The position numbers and the translations under genes were made by a program. Below the pieces are notes generated by a model. The model made no database searches, was not told the DNA's origin, and saw only the letters and a program-made list of their open reading frames with translations. A stretch of DNA of 64,000 bases from Gavia stellata (lineage: Eukaryota; Chordata; Aves; Gaviiformes; Gaviidae): positions 71,268,888-71,332,887 of the forward strand of contig NC_082596.1 of NCBI RefSeq assembly GCF_030936135.1. The letters run 5' to 3'. Positions 23,601 through 38,600 of this stretch are shown here, piece after piece (within the stretch, counting starts at the first letter, position 1; each line of letters begins with the position of its first letter).

Positions 23601-26600
23601 TCCATGGGGAAGTTTGCTAAGCTTTCATTGCAGGAGTTGATGTGGAAGATGAGAGTGAATGACTGCATGTGGCTTCGTCTAGTCAAAGGTACTTCTTACA
23701 TTAAAGAACTAAGTGGTGGGGGTGTCAGATGACTGGTGTTCACGTGTAAGGTGGGAAGGGGAGGGTTTTGAATCTGGTTTCAGAGTTGCTGGGTTCATTG
23801 GTAATAACCATAGCTGAGAGAGCAAACCTAGTAGTGTTTGTCATCGATGGCAGAAGAACACTTGAGCCTGTCTTCCTTCCAAAACTTAAGTTTTCATTGT
23901 TTTCATTCACGCTTTTTGTGTTTAATAGGATAACATTTTCGTAAACATGAATTCAGAACCTGGGCCTTTCAACAAAACTCTTTCCCTTCCACCCCTACCC
24001 TGCAAATTGCAGTAACTGAAAATTCATTGAAGTATGACCTAAGCACATAAGGAACAAATGCAGTCTGCCTGTTGGTTACCGTAAGCCTTCAGAAAGAACT
24101 AACAGCAAATCAAGCACTTGTCGTGGCATGTGTTCCTCTGCTATGGGAGTGAACCTTCACTCCACAGTGTGTTATTTTTCCTCACCCGTGCATCAACCCT
24201 GTGAGAAAGACGTGAGTATGCGACCCATGCAATACAGGGGTTGCCCACCATCTGTCACCTCTCTAGAGACCTTCTCTAGGAACAAGAGGCCCTTACTGAG
24301 CACTACTTCAGGCTGGGTAGTTGGTGGTGCAGAAGTCACCAGACCGAGTGGTCTCTGGCTGAAAGCTGTTGTGAGGGCATCAGCTGATTGCTCCAAATTC
24401 TGTACAAATCCCTTCTGTTTAGTCTTCTTTTCAGATGAGGACAGGTAAATCTTGCTTCCTTGAAGAAGTCTTTCTTCAGACACTATCCTAGGACTTAAAT
24501 CTAGGCTGAGGCTGTGGTTCTGTGGTTGATTGCTGTAGAATCTAATGCATATTGCCATTTTTCTGTGCTTCTGTTCTCCATCTATACAATGTGGATTGCA
24601 CTTCCTTAACTGGTATATTTGCAGTATTTATTCTTACCTGGTGATGTACTTGGATCCTACAGTAATGTGAGCTGAAAATGGTATTCGTTTTTAAAAGGTG
24701 TGATAAGGTCTTGAAATTACTACAGGTTCTTTGTAATGTAGGAGGAAAATAAAAAGTCTGATGTTTGAGAACTGATGTAAAAAATAGGGGAGGTTACATT
24801 TCCATAAAAAACTGTTAGTTCTAGCAAATATATTGATTCTTTATTCAGAAACTATGGCTCAAAAACATGGTTTTCAAAATGCTGAGGAGTTAAAAAAGAA
24901 ATTATTGTCAAACATACATTTGGTTCGTAGTCATTTGGAACATCTTATCTTAAAAAAATCTAATACCCTCTTATTCTCTGGCCTTATTCCAGGAAAACTG
25001 CTCCCTTGTGTTTGAAGTTTAAACACACATTTAATTGCTTTGCTGCACTGTAGGTGTTAGTGGGTTTTTTTTCTCCAAAAGTAGTAGTAGTGGTTTCTTG
25101 TCAGTTCCCTGAATTGTAGTCATCACTTACATCTGTTGTCAAGATCTTAGAAAACAAATGGTCTAGTTCCAGGACACCTACTTAACAACATCCTGATATG
25201 ATTTGCGTATTACAACTGCATATTGCAAGTCTTCAGTTAGAGAATTTTCTAACAATCATTTTTCATTGATGTTACCTGGCTTCTGTTGAAATGAACACTG
25301 TTTTATATCTTTATGGTAGTCTTTTCTTAGGTGCTGTAAATACATGAAAATGTCTCCGCCCTGAAGCGCACAAAAACCAAACAGGGTAGAGAACTGGAAA
25401 TTTATTTCCATTTTATGAGTTTCAGTTTTAAGCCTCAGCTCTGTTGTGTCAAATTAAGCTGTTTTTAACACATCTGTGCCATAATCATTATTTGTGCTAT
25501 GCAGCTAAACTAATATTTCTGTATAATTTCTTTAAATTATCCTGTTGTATTTTGCTAAATTGTACTCTTAAATTTAATGAGAAAAAGTATTATTGGAAAT
25601 TGGCAAAAATTCGGTATTGCAGCACAGGGTTTTATTCCCTCCTCACTTACCGTATTTAGACATCACTACAACACTACAAATCTATGTGGCCTTAAATCTG
25701 ACAGTAGTTAGGAATGTTCTGGGCTCATAATTTTTGTGCCATCTAAATATTATAAGTGCTGATGGACTTAGTCAGGATGATTTTTTTTTTCCCTTTTTTT
25801 TTGACTGCAGCACTAAGTTTTATATAGGATGTCTGAAATAAAGCCTAATCCTGAAATTAATTTTCATGTAACTGGGAAATCTGAATATCATTCTCATCCC
25901 CAAGTCAGCCCAGTTTAATTCTGTTATTTTTACAGTACACCTAAGTATTTTCAATCTTTTGCTTATTTCTTTTTTAGGTTTTATATTATAGTAGGCTTAT
26001 TTCCATTTTGCCTTTCCCTTCACAATAATCTTGCCATTGTGCATTAAAGATCTTGCACAATTGTTGCTGGGCAAAGGAAGTAAGTCTTTGGGCTACTAAT
26101 GGCATGTATTCGTATCCTGTATGTCAATTTGTCACTGCAAATTAGTTTCTATGTTTGTACTTTAAGCTTGGGTCGGTCATGTTATTTAATGCCAGTGAAA
26201 ATTTGGAGTGGCATCTGTGCAATTGTTTGTATTTGGTTTTTTTCTTTCCATTAACCTCAAGCTAAGAAAAGTGTGTTATGTGTGATTTTTTTGTTTGTAT
26301 GTTCTGTTTCTTTACTAATACAAATAGTTGATACTTACTATAACTACCTTTGAATTGTTTATTGAAGGTGATCACTTTGTTCCTGCCTATGAACATTGTT
26401 TCCGTGAAGAACTTTTGGCTAAATTCCTATACTGGCTGATGGATACCTATGTTGTTGAGTTGCTCAGATCATTTTTCTATATCACCGAGACCATGTTCCA
26501 GAAAAACATGCTTTTCTACTACCGAAAGTTTATTTGGGGCAAGTTACAGAACATTGGAATTAGGTAACATTAGAAAACTAATTAAACATTAATGGAATAT

Positions 26601-29600
26601 GTGGAAATCTCATGTTTTGTAGTGTAAAGTTATAATTCTGCTTTCATTTATTACCCATTTATCCTCCTTTTATTTGCTTAATTTCCCAGAAGAAAATTCA
26701 ACCCGTGACTGTAGTATGCAAAGTTTGTAAATTCAGAAATATTTTGTGTGAGAAAACTGATTCAAATTTAGAATTCTTTGGTAGGAGAAGAGAAACCTTT
26801 GCAATAATAAAATCCATTATAATGAGGATTTTGTTTTGATAAGTCAATTTTTTACCCCTTTTAATAATGAGTAAAGCATAATGATAGAATCCCAAAGTAA
26901 CCTTGGGAAAGTTAATTTTAAAAATATTCAATTTGCTTCAATTGCTTTAATTAAAAAAAAAAAAACCAAACCGAAAACAAACAAACAAAAAACAACAAAA
27001 CCCAAACCTCTGCTGAAATGCTGTAATACTCTATTCATAAATTCAGACAGTAGCCTTGTGTTTTTGGGTTATTTTTGAAGGTTGAGGGATGTAAAAGCTG
27101 CAACTTCTTTTTTAGTGTGGCTGTGGAATTCCATGCTGCTTTTTTGGTCTTAAAAATGCATGCATGTGTTTAAGTTAGGGCATTATTTAAGACCAAATTT
27201 TAAACGATTAAGTGAGGAAATAGGAAAGATCTGAAGGCAATTTTAATGAACAGCACTGTGCACATGTCTCCATAGTTCACATCTTTTGGGTTTTCATTCT
27301 AAATTGTTGGTGTTTGAGAGAGCTTTGGAACTGTGCAAAATGAGCATACTTAATGTCTTGTGTTTTAATGGCCATTTTATATGGTGAACCTTTTGCTTTC
27401 ACAGCGGTCTGTTGGTCTACAATGTTATACGTGTGATTTCTTTTTTTTTTCCCCTTCCTGTCCCACCCTTCCCTGATTTCAACATTGGTATCTCCAGTGC
27501 AGATCTTCTGCATATGTGTTTGCACTTCATGGGGCCTTGATCTTGTTTGGAGTTGTAGCACAGAATATGCCGTTTAAATAGTAGCAGTAGAATGTAATTT
27601 TCAGTCCCACGTATTCCGTTTGTCTTGTTTTCAAACTAACAGCTTTAGTGTTGCAATTAGTGTTTTATGTAGTTTTAATGTACTTCAAAGGTATCATCAA
27701 GTACTAACTTTTACATATTAGATATAATGCTGTTTTTAGTGGGGTATGTGATTAAAAGAAAACAAATATTTTTGGTTTTAGCCCTTTTGTCCCTATTCCC
27801 AGTTTCCCAGAAAAACCCAATGTGTAAGGACAAGGTGCTCTGAAGTCAAAAGACCCTACTCTGGGCTGATCCCATTTCTTCTGATTTGCTCCCCACATAC
27901 TTCCCCACTGTACAGGAAGCCCCTTCTCACCTTTGGCTTGGGAAGTCACTGAACTGCAGGTTACTGGAAGCTGGGGAAGCATCCCAAGGAAGTACTGCTG
28001 CGTGCTTGCCAAGGGCATGCTCTAAAGACAGGGTGTTTGCTGTTGGCTACAGGATAAGTAGCTACATGGACTTTTAGTCTGGCCCCAGCAGCAGCACTTC
28101 AGCTTCACTCACAAGGCTAGGGCTTTCAGCACTCTGCTTTTCTGGGTGTGCTGTGCAATGTGAGGTCTCCCACTAATCCAGCTTACTGCGTTTGTACAGG
28201 TGGCAAGCTGCCCACTTCACGTGGGAGGAGAGAAACTGGGGTTTAGAGATACTGTGAAACAGCTGTTCAGGGCTTCTTGTGCTGCTTTGGCCATTTCAAG
28301 ACTCTCCAGGCACCATCCCCTCTTACCCAGCAGTGTTTTCAGTCACTGCTGGTGAATCAGTGCCAAAGGCTGCTGAGTTGCTTCCATCTTCCCTGGAGGA
28401 AGAGTATCTGGTGGCCTCAGTTGTTGCCCTAATGCCTTTTCTGTGTCTCTCCTGGTTCTTCCTCCTTTTCAGCCGGAGCCGCTTGTGGCGATTGCTCTGA
28501 GCTGGCTTGCAGGAAGGCGTTCACAACCAAGCATAGCCGCTGATGCCTTTCCAGTTCTTTTGCATCCTCCTTTGGGAGGAAGCGGATGGATGAAACAGGC
28601 TGGACTGAGTGGACCTGGACTTCACTTATGAGCTTCCCTTTGCACTGCATCGTCATTAGGGAGTAAATCCCCATCCTGAAGGGCTGTCTATATGAATAGA
28701 TTTTCCCTTGCAGAATCCCACTCAAGGGTACAGACCACGGTTCTGGGAGGGGACCTGGATCTGTATGTTTGTCTTGCTGCCTGGGTGGAGGTTAGTGTGT
28801 GATGGACTTTTTGCACACAGACAACTTTCTATTAATTTTTGAAGCTATACCAAACTTCATACCCCAAATTAAAAGTAGTACTCATTCTTTATTAAGAAAA
28901 AAATCACTATTTAATGATACAGTTGGTTCAAGTTACATGGCCCAGAGAATACAAAGTTGTGTTGTAAAAATAAAGTACCCAATGTTGTGGTGACAGCACC
29001 TGTTTATGTAAGGACCACACTCTCCCTGCCCTTGCCACACAGAGTAGCTGCTGAGGATTGACAATGCTGCAGAAATTCTGAATCTTCCCCCATCAGATTG
29101 TGGTGAGATGTCAAAAGGCAGCAGGACCATCCACTCAACTTCCTCCAAGTTCCAGCATGTAACAGTGCTGTGAGTGATCAGATGAGAGTAGGGTAGTTCA
29201 GTGGCCATTAGATCAGTGCATGTTCAAAATCATTAGCGCTGCTATAAATGCCATGAAATAAGCAATACGTGTTGCTGTAGGCAAAATGTCATCCAATTCT
29301 ACAGCTGGCCAGAGGTAGTAATGATGAAGACTTGCTAGTAATCGGCCTTTGTCTTTATTTTCAGAGGAAGTCATATTTTTTTATGTAGTGGTGGTTTTTG
29401 TTTGTTTTTTTTTCCCCTCAGTCTTAAATGTGAACTCCAAAGTGATGGAGATTTGATCATTCGGTTGTTTCTGTTGAACTGGAGTTCTTTGTTTTATCTT
29501 AGTGATAATACAGTACATGATGAAGTTTTTTGGGTTCAGGAAAGAATGTAAGTCATAATAAATACTAGTGATCTCTAGCTGTGGAAAAGTGATCTCCTGT

Positions 29601-32600
29601 CCATTCTGCTTTACTTTGGGCTACATCTGTACCAGGAATTGAATTCCAAAGTTGGAATATAAATCCTCAAAACGCTTCCTCAGTAATAGCTCAACTTGCC
29701 AGCCCTGAATGCCCCTGTACCTTCTAGGTGTCACGCACTGTATCACTCGGACGTGGACAGCCCCAAGCAGCTGGATCATTATCTTCTGTGGGAGCTGTAT
29801 TGGCATACAGCAGAGAAGTATTTGTGTGCCTCTCTTACCTGCATGCTTGGCTTCTCAGGTGTCTCCTGGAGCATGCTTACCAGGTTTCCACCAACCATCC
29901 ACTGCCTTTTGTGATAGTGTGGCCTCCTTTTGCTAAACCATCCTGTTGGCTGGTGTGGGATGAGAAAAATCTGCATGCAAATCTAGATTTGCATCTCCCT
30001 TTCTGAAGGGATTTGAATTTTCTTGCTTCACTTCCTAGGGGAGTATCCTAACCACTAGACTGTAGGGCTTTTCGGAATGGCACATTTTGTCCTCCTGAAG
30101 CAGTCCAGGAGATTGATCCAGGTCTTTTATATTGCAAGTAGGCCACTTTAACAATGCAATCTTAAGTAAAAGCAAGGGCTTTTGCACCACCTCCTTTTTC
30201 TGCCTCATTGCCTGGGAAATACCAATTTGGACTGAGCTACACTGAGCTATAAATCCTGAGGGGGTGTCTGTGAGGGGGAAACACATTTCCCAGTAAGATG
30301 GCCTTATGGAGCTCAGAATCTGTGACTTAGGAGCCTTCTGTTCTTCATTGTTCTCTGCTGTTCACTTTAGCTGATGCCTGCTCATCAGATCAGTTCTTTT
30401 GAATCGTGTTGCTGGATACCTAAATGCCCTTTTGTTGTGTATGTATCTTAGTATCTCAGTTCACTATAATAACTTTCAATATGTAGTAGGTCCCCTACAT
30501 GTTGGGATTAGAACAGCCCATTACAGTGTGTAAGTCCTTCCCTGGATCTTTCTTAACATAGTTTTCAGAAGGTTCTATTCAACTTTGTTAATGTCTTTCA
30601 AGTTTCTGAAACCATGGAAAACGTCCAACTTCCTGTTGTCTTGCATAAAAAAATTTCATAATGTTTAAATGTACTCGGCTAATCTGTGCTTAAATGTTCA
30701 TTTGTGTTAATTAAGATTTATTTTTTTATTATCTTAATTTGCATCAAGCAGAAGTGTGTACTCTTACTATTGTATTACATTGTCATTAAGATACCATGAA
30801 ACTATTCTGAAATTCAGATCTCCATGTCACTTTCTGCAGAGGTTAGTATTTGTAATTATCTTTTTAGTAAAATATTTGGCTTCAGTTATCATAAAGAGAT
30901 TAAATATTTTAATTTACTGCCTTTCCTATTGCTTACACTAAATATGTATTTGTATTTTAGAAACCATTTTGCCAAAGTACATCTACGTGCTTTATCTTCA
31001 GAGGAGATTGAAGCTGTCCGTCAAAAAAAATATGTTCCTATGGCATCAAAGCTCCGGTTCATTCCCAAAGCGAATGGGTTAAGACCCATAGTAAAAGTGA
31101 GCGGTGTTGTTGAAGCACGAGCATTCAGCAGGGAAAGCAGAGAAAAGAAGGTTTTTACTTTCTTTATTGTTTTATGTGGGTTTGATGTAGGCAGCTAATA
31201 AAGTGAGTGAGGTTTTTCATGTTATATCAAACTAGTTTTAACATGGTGAACTGGGACATTCAAATCAGAATGACTGAATGGATCTACCTGTTGCAACTTA
31301 GCTCCTCCCTTCCCAGTGCTTAATTACCATTAGCCTCCAATTCCAGAATCACGTACTTCTGTTTGCAAGCCTGTCTTAAGGAAATGACTCTAACAGAATG
31401 GCATGGCCTGCCAAGTAATCATGTTTTCTTTCTCGTTCTATTCCTTTCCCTCAGGCTTGCTAACTGTGTCTGGTTGTGGTAGGCATTGGCCATCTATAGG
31501 AGCAGAAGGACGGAAATCTCAAAGATACTCAGTATTCTGAACTAACGTGGTATTTGTTTGGCACAGCAGAGGGTGAGGGACAGATGAGTGTGGCCTGTTT
31601 GGGATTTACCTGAATACTGATTGTGCACGTTGATCGACTTGTTGGCTGTTGTGCCAGGGCAACCCAGGGGGCCGAACAGTGGTGAATTGGGTGTGTTACA
31701 GAAGATGGTCTAAGAAGGGTGAGGAAGCTGGATCAAGCATAGCAGGGAGATGATAGGAAGGATGCTGGGAATTACCGCAGCATGGGAACAGAGGCGCAAC
31801 ACGCAGGGCACAGAATAATCTATTTAACAGGCCAGTTGACCACAAGACATAGTGGGAACCCAGTTTCGCTATCTTGCATTACTGCCTTAATTGGTTTTCC
31901 TTAAGGCTGAGTCCCATTTAGTGCACAAGATTCAATGTTCCCCAAATGGGTGAGAAGTCAATGGCTTCTTAGACCAGATTTACAGCACATCAACTAAAAG
32001 CTGTTCTGAAGTGTTACTTCTTCATAGTCATCAGACTGTCAGATTTGAGAGTATGCACACAGTTAATTTGGAAATAGCTGCAGTGCTTTGTTACAGGAGC
32101 AATAGCACCTTTAGATTTGGCATAAAGGATGAATATACAGAAGATGATGAAGGTTCAACGTCAACCATGGTAGCTGGTCAAGTGGTTGGAGCTAACCTGG
32201 CTGCCCTGGAGCTGAGAGGGAATATCTGTATGTGCTGAAAAGTGCGAGCAATAGACTCCTGTTGGATAGTGCTGACAAACAGCTGAGGACACTAAGGTCT
32301 TCAGCTGCTAGACAGACCTCATCTGTCTAAACTAATTACAAAGCATAGCTAATGATTTTTCATAAATCCATGACGGAGAAGGTGGTGGTAGTGTAACCTC
32401 TCTTCTCAGATAGTAGACTGAGACAGAGAAAAGTGTCTAGTGCAAAACGATCGTCTTACTCTTGAATTCAGGGCTTCCAACCTAATGGAAGTGATGTAGT
32501 CTTTTTTTTTTTTTGTGGTTGGTTTATTTTTTTTTCCAAAACTTGCATGGCTACTCAGTTTGTTTCTGTCATGGCATTTTATCCTGCACTCTGTTCCAGT

Positions 32601-35600
32601 TTTTCATCCTGTACTTGTCTCTGCTCTCCACTTTTCTCCTAGCATTTAAATTGTAGAAGTTCTTTCTGTCAGACAATATTCCAGATTTTGGAATTTGGAA
32701 GCCAGTTTGGAATTGTAGGGGTAGTCTTGGCCAGCTTCTGTAGCTCAACACTGGAAGGTATCCGGATGAATTGCGAGAGATAACAGCCCAAATATCCAGC
32801 AAACCAACTTCTGATTCTTGGGCAACTCTCAAACTTTGCTGCAAAATACATGGTGGAATGAGTCCAGTTCCACGAACATATCCTCAAATCAGTGTAGATT
32901 TGGTTTTGTCTCAAAGGATTTATGTATTTGCTTTACATCCTTCTTCCTTTTTTGTTCGAACCATTTTTTTTTTCGTTTTTTATTTTTAAAGGGAAGCTCA
33001 AAGCACTGGGAGGCAGCAGGGTTCTAAAAGAACAGAGAGTTTATAGTCTTTTACTGCATTCTGCAGAGATTCCAGCAGATCTTTAGGTCTTGCAAAAATG
33101 TTATCAACTCTGTGGATTAAACTTATTCTGGGGAATTAAGAGGCTTGAGGGAATTCCTTCTAACATGAAAATGAAGAGCTACTGTGAATGCTGCAACTCC
33201 AGGTCTCTCAGGTCTAGTTCAAACTGGGTTTGAAGCCAGTCTCAATTTTCTTTTATTGACTTACATGCTAACACCCATATGGCCATCAGCTTTGTGAAAA
33301 GGTAAGGGTGTGCTTTGCTGAAAAAGCAACCATCCTGGGATAGGCTCATTGAGAAGGAGAGGAACTTTTCTATTGATCTTTGATCTTACTACTTCTATTT
33401 ACCTTTGAGCTACATCTCTACCCTTTTGACTGTTTTTCTTAGGAATTTGACCTATAACAGAGAAGATACCACTGCAATAATTCAGGAAATTGTATAATTT
33501 TTAGAAATCTTTGTTTTATAAACTGGTCAAAAACATTTTGCAAGACCAGCCAATGAATGAACATAATTACTTACCTTATGTAAAACAGTGAAGTTGGATC
33601 AAGTTGTTTTGGAGGCAGTGGCAGTAGTACATTAAACATTTTTGGTGTGCTTTAGTTTTGCCAGCTTTTCACTGTAATCAATTTGTAATTGATTTTTTCA
33701 GTGCAAAAGTAAATGCTTTCATATGAATTGGAATGCTTCCATAATTAGTAGATTCAGGGTATCCATATCATGATCACAATACTGCCACTGAGAGTAAGAG
33801 CCTTTTATGTTCTGTGTATACATTTTGGAGGATTTCTCTGAAGTTCTAAACTGATTCATAAGTATGCTACATGTGCAGTTTATTTATTTTCTTTAGTTGT
33901 ATGGTTTGCCCTTTCAACGTTATTTTGTTGCCAGGTCTGTCAATATTTTTTTACCTTAAAGTGTTTACAGAGCTAATCAACCTGCATGACTTCACTGCCA
34001 CTCTGGTGTACTTGATTATTCCCATAGCTGAGAGTTAAATCTTTGCTAATGTACTTGCATAAAATACCTCCAGAAACTCAACTGATGGTGCGGCTGGAGT
34101 TAGCCTAGAGTCTTGGGGCACATGTTCTTCTTGCTGTTCTTGTTGTGGTGATAATCTCCAGCAGAGAGAATGAATGGTATTTAAGAAGTTACCTTCTAAT
34201 TGGGGGCGGTTTTATTTGTTCGAGGCCATCTATGTATCTCCTTAACTATTACACCTTGATTTCCAAGAGTCAAGTACAGAAAAAACATTTTCCATAGCAT
34301 TTACATATACCAAAAGAAAAAAAACTCTGAGGCTGTTTTGTCACTTCCAAGTAGTTACTGCAGCTATAGTCAGGCTTTCTGAAAACTGCAGTTGACCAAA
34401 ATAATATAGTAAATATACAAATTTAATGTCATCTTTCATCTAAATGTGAAATCTGTGTATTGCACAGAATATAGTATGTTTCAACATACTTTAAGGTGAT
34501 TCTCTTTGGTCTCTTTAGATGCAACACTACAACACTCGACTAAAAAATCTATTTAGTGTGTTAAATTATGAGCGGACTATAAACACCAGTTTTATCGGCT
34601 CTTCAGTGTTTGGGAAAGATGATATCTACAAGACATGGAAGAGGTTTGTTACAAAGGTTCTTGAATCAGATGGTGAAATTCCTCATTTCTACTATGTAAA
34701 GGTATGTGTTTTTAATTACAAATTCAAACTAACTTTTCAAAGTCAGCTTGTGCAGATACTTTTATAGCTGTGATCTGAATGCATAATTATTTCTTTTTCA
34801 AAATAAACTTCTGTGCATACCTAACACAGACTCTGGTTGGTTTTTTGGGGGTGAGGGGTTGGTTGGTTTTTTGAGCGGGGTATCCCTGCAGTAGCACTTC
34901 CTTTACTTGGATATTTTTCTGTCCATCTTTCTGTCATGTAGCAGCTCTTGCTTCTGCACATGCACAGGATTTTTGCAGTTACATTTACTTGGGTATAAAA
35001 ATGGGACAAAAATATAAACTCCCATATGCTTTTAGGGCCATCTTCCAAAGGAAAACCAGGAGAAACTTGCTATGTGCATTTGGATAAATTCAGCATCTCT
35101 TTTTTAAAATAGGTCTCTTCTATCTCAGTACCATTAGTTTCTGTTGAAAATGAACACTTGAACTCTAGTGTCTCTCCAACAAGTTTCTTCTCCCACTTGA
35201 AAAAAATGAGTGCTTGTCATATCCCACTATTTGAAGGAGTTTCTTCTTAACACTTTTGTTTTTCAGTTATGTCTCGCAGGCAACCTTTTGTGTTTGAGCT
35301 AAATTCATAGCTTTGAATTGGGGCAATTTATACAGATGTATGTAAATTACACAGTTTTATGTATACTATAGTCGGGCTTCTCTCCTGTGCTCTCATATGT
35401 CAGTTGTTATCCTGTCCTGAAATTACTTTCAGTGATTGTCTCATTATCAAGCCAGAGAATCGTGTCATTGACATAATTCTTCTAAGATTGTTGCTTCTTC
35501 AGAAGGTTTTGAATTTTGATTATGACAAGTAAAAGCAGAGCTAAATTGCAGTATGAGGTTTAGGAAAGGTAAAACATCTGGGTTAGCAGCTTTTCAAAAG

Positions 35601-38600
35601 CCTAAGATGTCACCTCCATGATCATATGGAGAGGAAGGTTTCTTAAAATATTTAAACATAGAAAAATATCAGCAATAAACTTCAGTTAAATGATTGAAGG
35701 TTCAGTGTTAGATTTCAGGTTGCATATTGTATCATCTTCTGTTAATAACAAGAACTGTGCTAAAACTGATGGATTGGTTATCCCTTGTAAGGGAAAATTC
35801 ATTGATGAGTGAGGAAAGGTTTTGCAGATAAGCAATGAGTTTTTGTTCTGTCACAGACTTGAACTGAGTGAAGCAGTAATTTCACTCCTATGTGATTTAT
35901 CCTTCAGCCTTGTTGACATACTACAACAATACTTTTTTTGTACTACCACAGTGTTTACAGTGATACTGATGAATACATAATGGAAGATATTTCTTCTATT
36001 TCAGGCTGATGTGTCCAGGGCTTATGATACCATTCCTCACAATAAACTTGTGGAAGTGATTTCACGGATCTTAAACCCTGAGAAAAGAACTGTCTACTGC
36101 ATACGGCGCTATGCCGTGATTATGATTACCACAAGTGGAAAAGCCAGGAGGTTCTATAGGAGACATGTATGACTTGCTGAGTTCTTCTGTTTGCTGCTGT
36201 AGATATATTTCGGTCCAAGGAATATATTTGTTTATAGCTTTCTTTAGTCACAATTTGAATTAGGCAATTACTTCATAAACCCTTTTTTAATAGTGTTGGA
36301 TATTTTCCAGAGGTAGAAAAGCTTCTTTTTACTCTTTACTTTTTACACTTTTTATTCAACATTGTTAAGAATAAAGATAAATGTGTTGTGGAAATAGAGA
36401 TATTTGAGGGAAATACTTCATTTTAACAATAGCAGAATTGTTGAATTAAAATAATGCAATAAGGCTGGCCCTTTGACCTTCACTGAATAAAAGAATCTGG
36501 TACTGAATTTTCTATTGCTTTTGTCATTTATTTCTTTACACTCAATATACAGGTTTCTACTTTCAAGGATTTTATGCCAGACATGAAGCAGTTTGTGTCC
36601 CAGCTTCAGGACAATGCTTCATTGCAAAATGCAATAATAGTTGAACAGGTAAATATTAGAAGGTTTCTTTTCAACTGAAAAAGAAAGCTACAGAAGTATT
36701 GGAGGAAGATTGACTTTTTTAATTTAACATACATATTATGTGGTGACACCACCTCTCTTCTAGTTATCCAGCACCTTCCATAGAAAGATTTTTGTCATCT
36801 CTTCTTTGATGTTTCTAACAAGCTCTCAGTGTTCAGTGGAAGGAGTGCACCAGGCAAGAAATATGACAAAATGTCCTTCTAGACTTTTCCCAGATTTTCT
36901 CCTTGTTGTCTCAAACTTTCATTTTAACCAGTGTTTTCTTTTTCCTTTCTTAATTCCATTGTTTGTTGCAACAGGTCTCAAGTGAGAAATTAAATATCTA
37001 GTAAAGAAGGGCTTCAAAAGTTGCTATGTCCAAAACGTACAGAAGTAAGAATGAGCAAAATGTATTCTGAGCTAAGTAGCTAAGAAAATAGATATGGCAT
37101 CTTGTACAGCAAACTGCACAGAATAGAAAAATTACTTAAAAAAAATAAGCTTATTTTAGTGATTATCTGCCAAGGTTGATAAGAATGAACTCTTCTTTAG
37201 AAGACTTGAAATGCAGCACAAACCAAGATCAACTCTTGTATTTTTTGTTTAAAGAGATTTCTCACTTCCAGGGAATTAAAGTATGGTTAAAAATTATGTG
37301 TATTTTAAATTTAGTCCAACTGAAGCTTTGTTACAAGAACCAGTCATCCTGCTGTTGTTTTAATTCTTGTGCTGCAGAGAACTGTGCTAATTCCAAATGT
37401 TTGTTCTCAAGACTTCCTTCTGTGCACGGAGCACGATAGAGAAAGGCATAGAAGTAGATTATATGCTCAGTCAGTTTCTTAATACATTTTATTGCTTGGC
37501 ATCATGGTGTTCATGATGACAACCTACAAGATTCCCAAGCATCAGCTGACCAGACAGGTATTTTCTTACAGGCTACTTCCTGTTTAATTTTTTTTTTTTT
37601 CAAATTGCCAGTGAAATTTTGACATAGGGTGATTTATGCTTCCAACATACAAGTAAAATGATCTAGTATATCTATGGACATAGAAGTAGAATATACAGTG
37701 TGGGTGGTGCACAATTCCAGGATCCTACAAAGTGCAGAGAGCTGAATGAGTACATGGATGAAAATGAAAGATAGCTGGATCTATGATGATATTTATGTAG
37801 GTTTTGTTTTGTTCTTTTTTCCAGTGGACATCTGATTTAGATAACTGTGCTAGATAGCACATGAGCTATGCTAGATATTACATTGCCTTCTATTTCAAAA
37901 CATTCTACATTTGAAAACAATTTGTGTGTGTGTTTCATTGCTTAAAAAAAAAAAGGTGTTCTGAGAAAACGGGGTGTCTGTACCAGAGGTGCATCACGTT
38001 AGCTTTTCAGTACTAATAACCATGATCTCGCATGGCTCTATCAAAAGCTGGGTGCATTTGTCTAATGTCTAATCTGGGCAAATAGGAAGTAATTTTGCTT
38101 TACTTCTCATGAAGTCGTTGTTAAAGGGATTTAAACTGCTCTAAATGAATTTTTTATTACACAATTTTTAACAAAAAAAGCTTCATAAATATTGGGTGGA
38201 CAGTCATGCATGGAATCACAGTCATGCATGGAATCGTTGGTAACGTGGCAAAAGAATGGGTTTTGCGGCAGAACTGGCAAGTAAGTGTATTCATACTTGA
38301 GGAATCATAAAGAACATGACAGTTACAGAAATTGTCCTGCAGGATGGAAAGTGGCCAAAAGAGCGAGGTCTCATACATTGTAATAATCCAATATAATACA
38401 CCAGCACTTAAAAAATGTTTTGAGATGTTATATTTGACTCTTTTCCCATGTAACACCAATCAAAACTGCTTTTCTCCTAAAGCAAAACAAAAAAGGAACT
38501 GTACCATTCACTTGTTGGATGTGAGCAGCTTTTTAGTGTGTATATTCAGATATCGGTGTTGTTTCTTACTTCAGGGGTTTGAACTACTACAGTCTAAGTT

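Noticed and set aside
21681-23732. A single 683-codon open frame taken as a gene
   Set aside because: It begins inside TERT intron 1 and runs past the exon 2 donor. The acceptor at 21782 and donor at 23689 with avian TERT homology define the real exon.
23741-23746. CACGTG E-box in TERT intron 2 as a MYC regulatory site
   Set aside because: A single hexamer is expected by chance in 64 kb (another occurs near 28,219). There is no supporting context.
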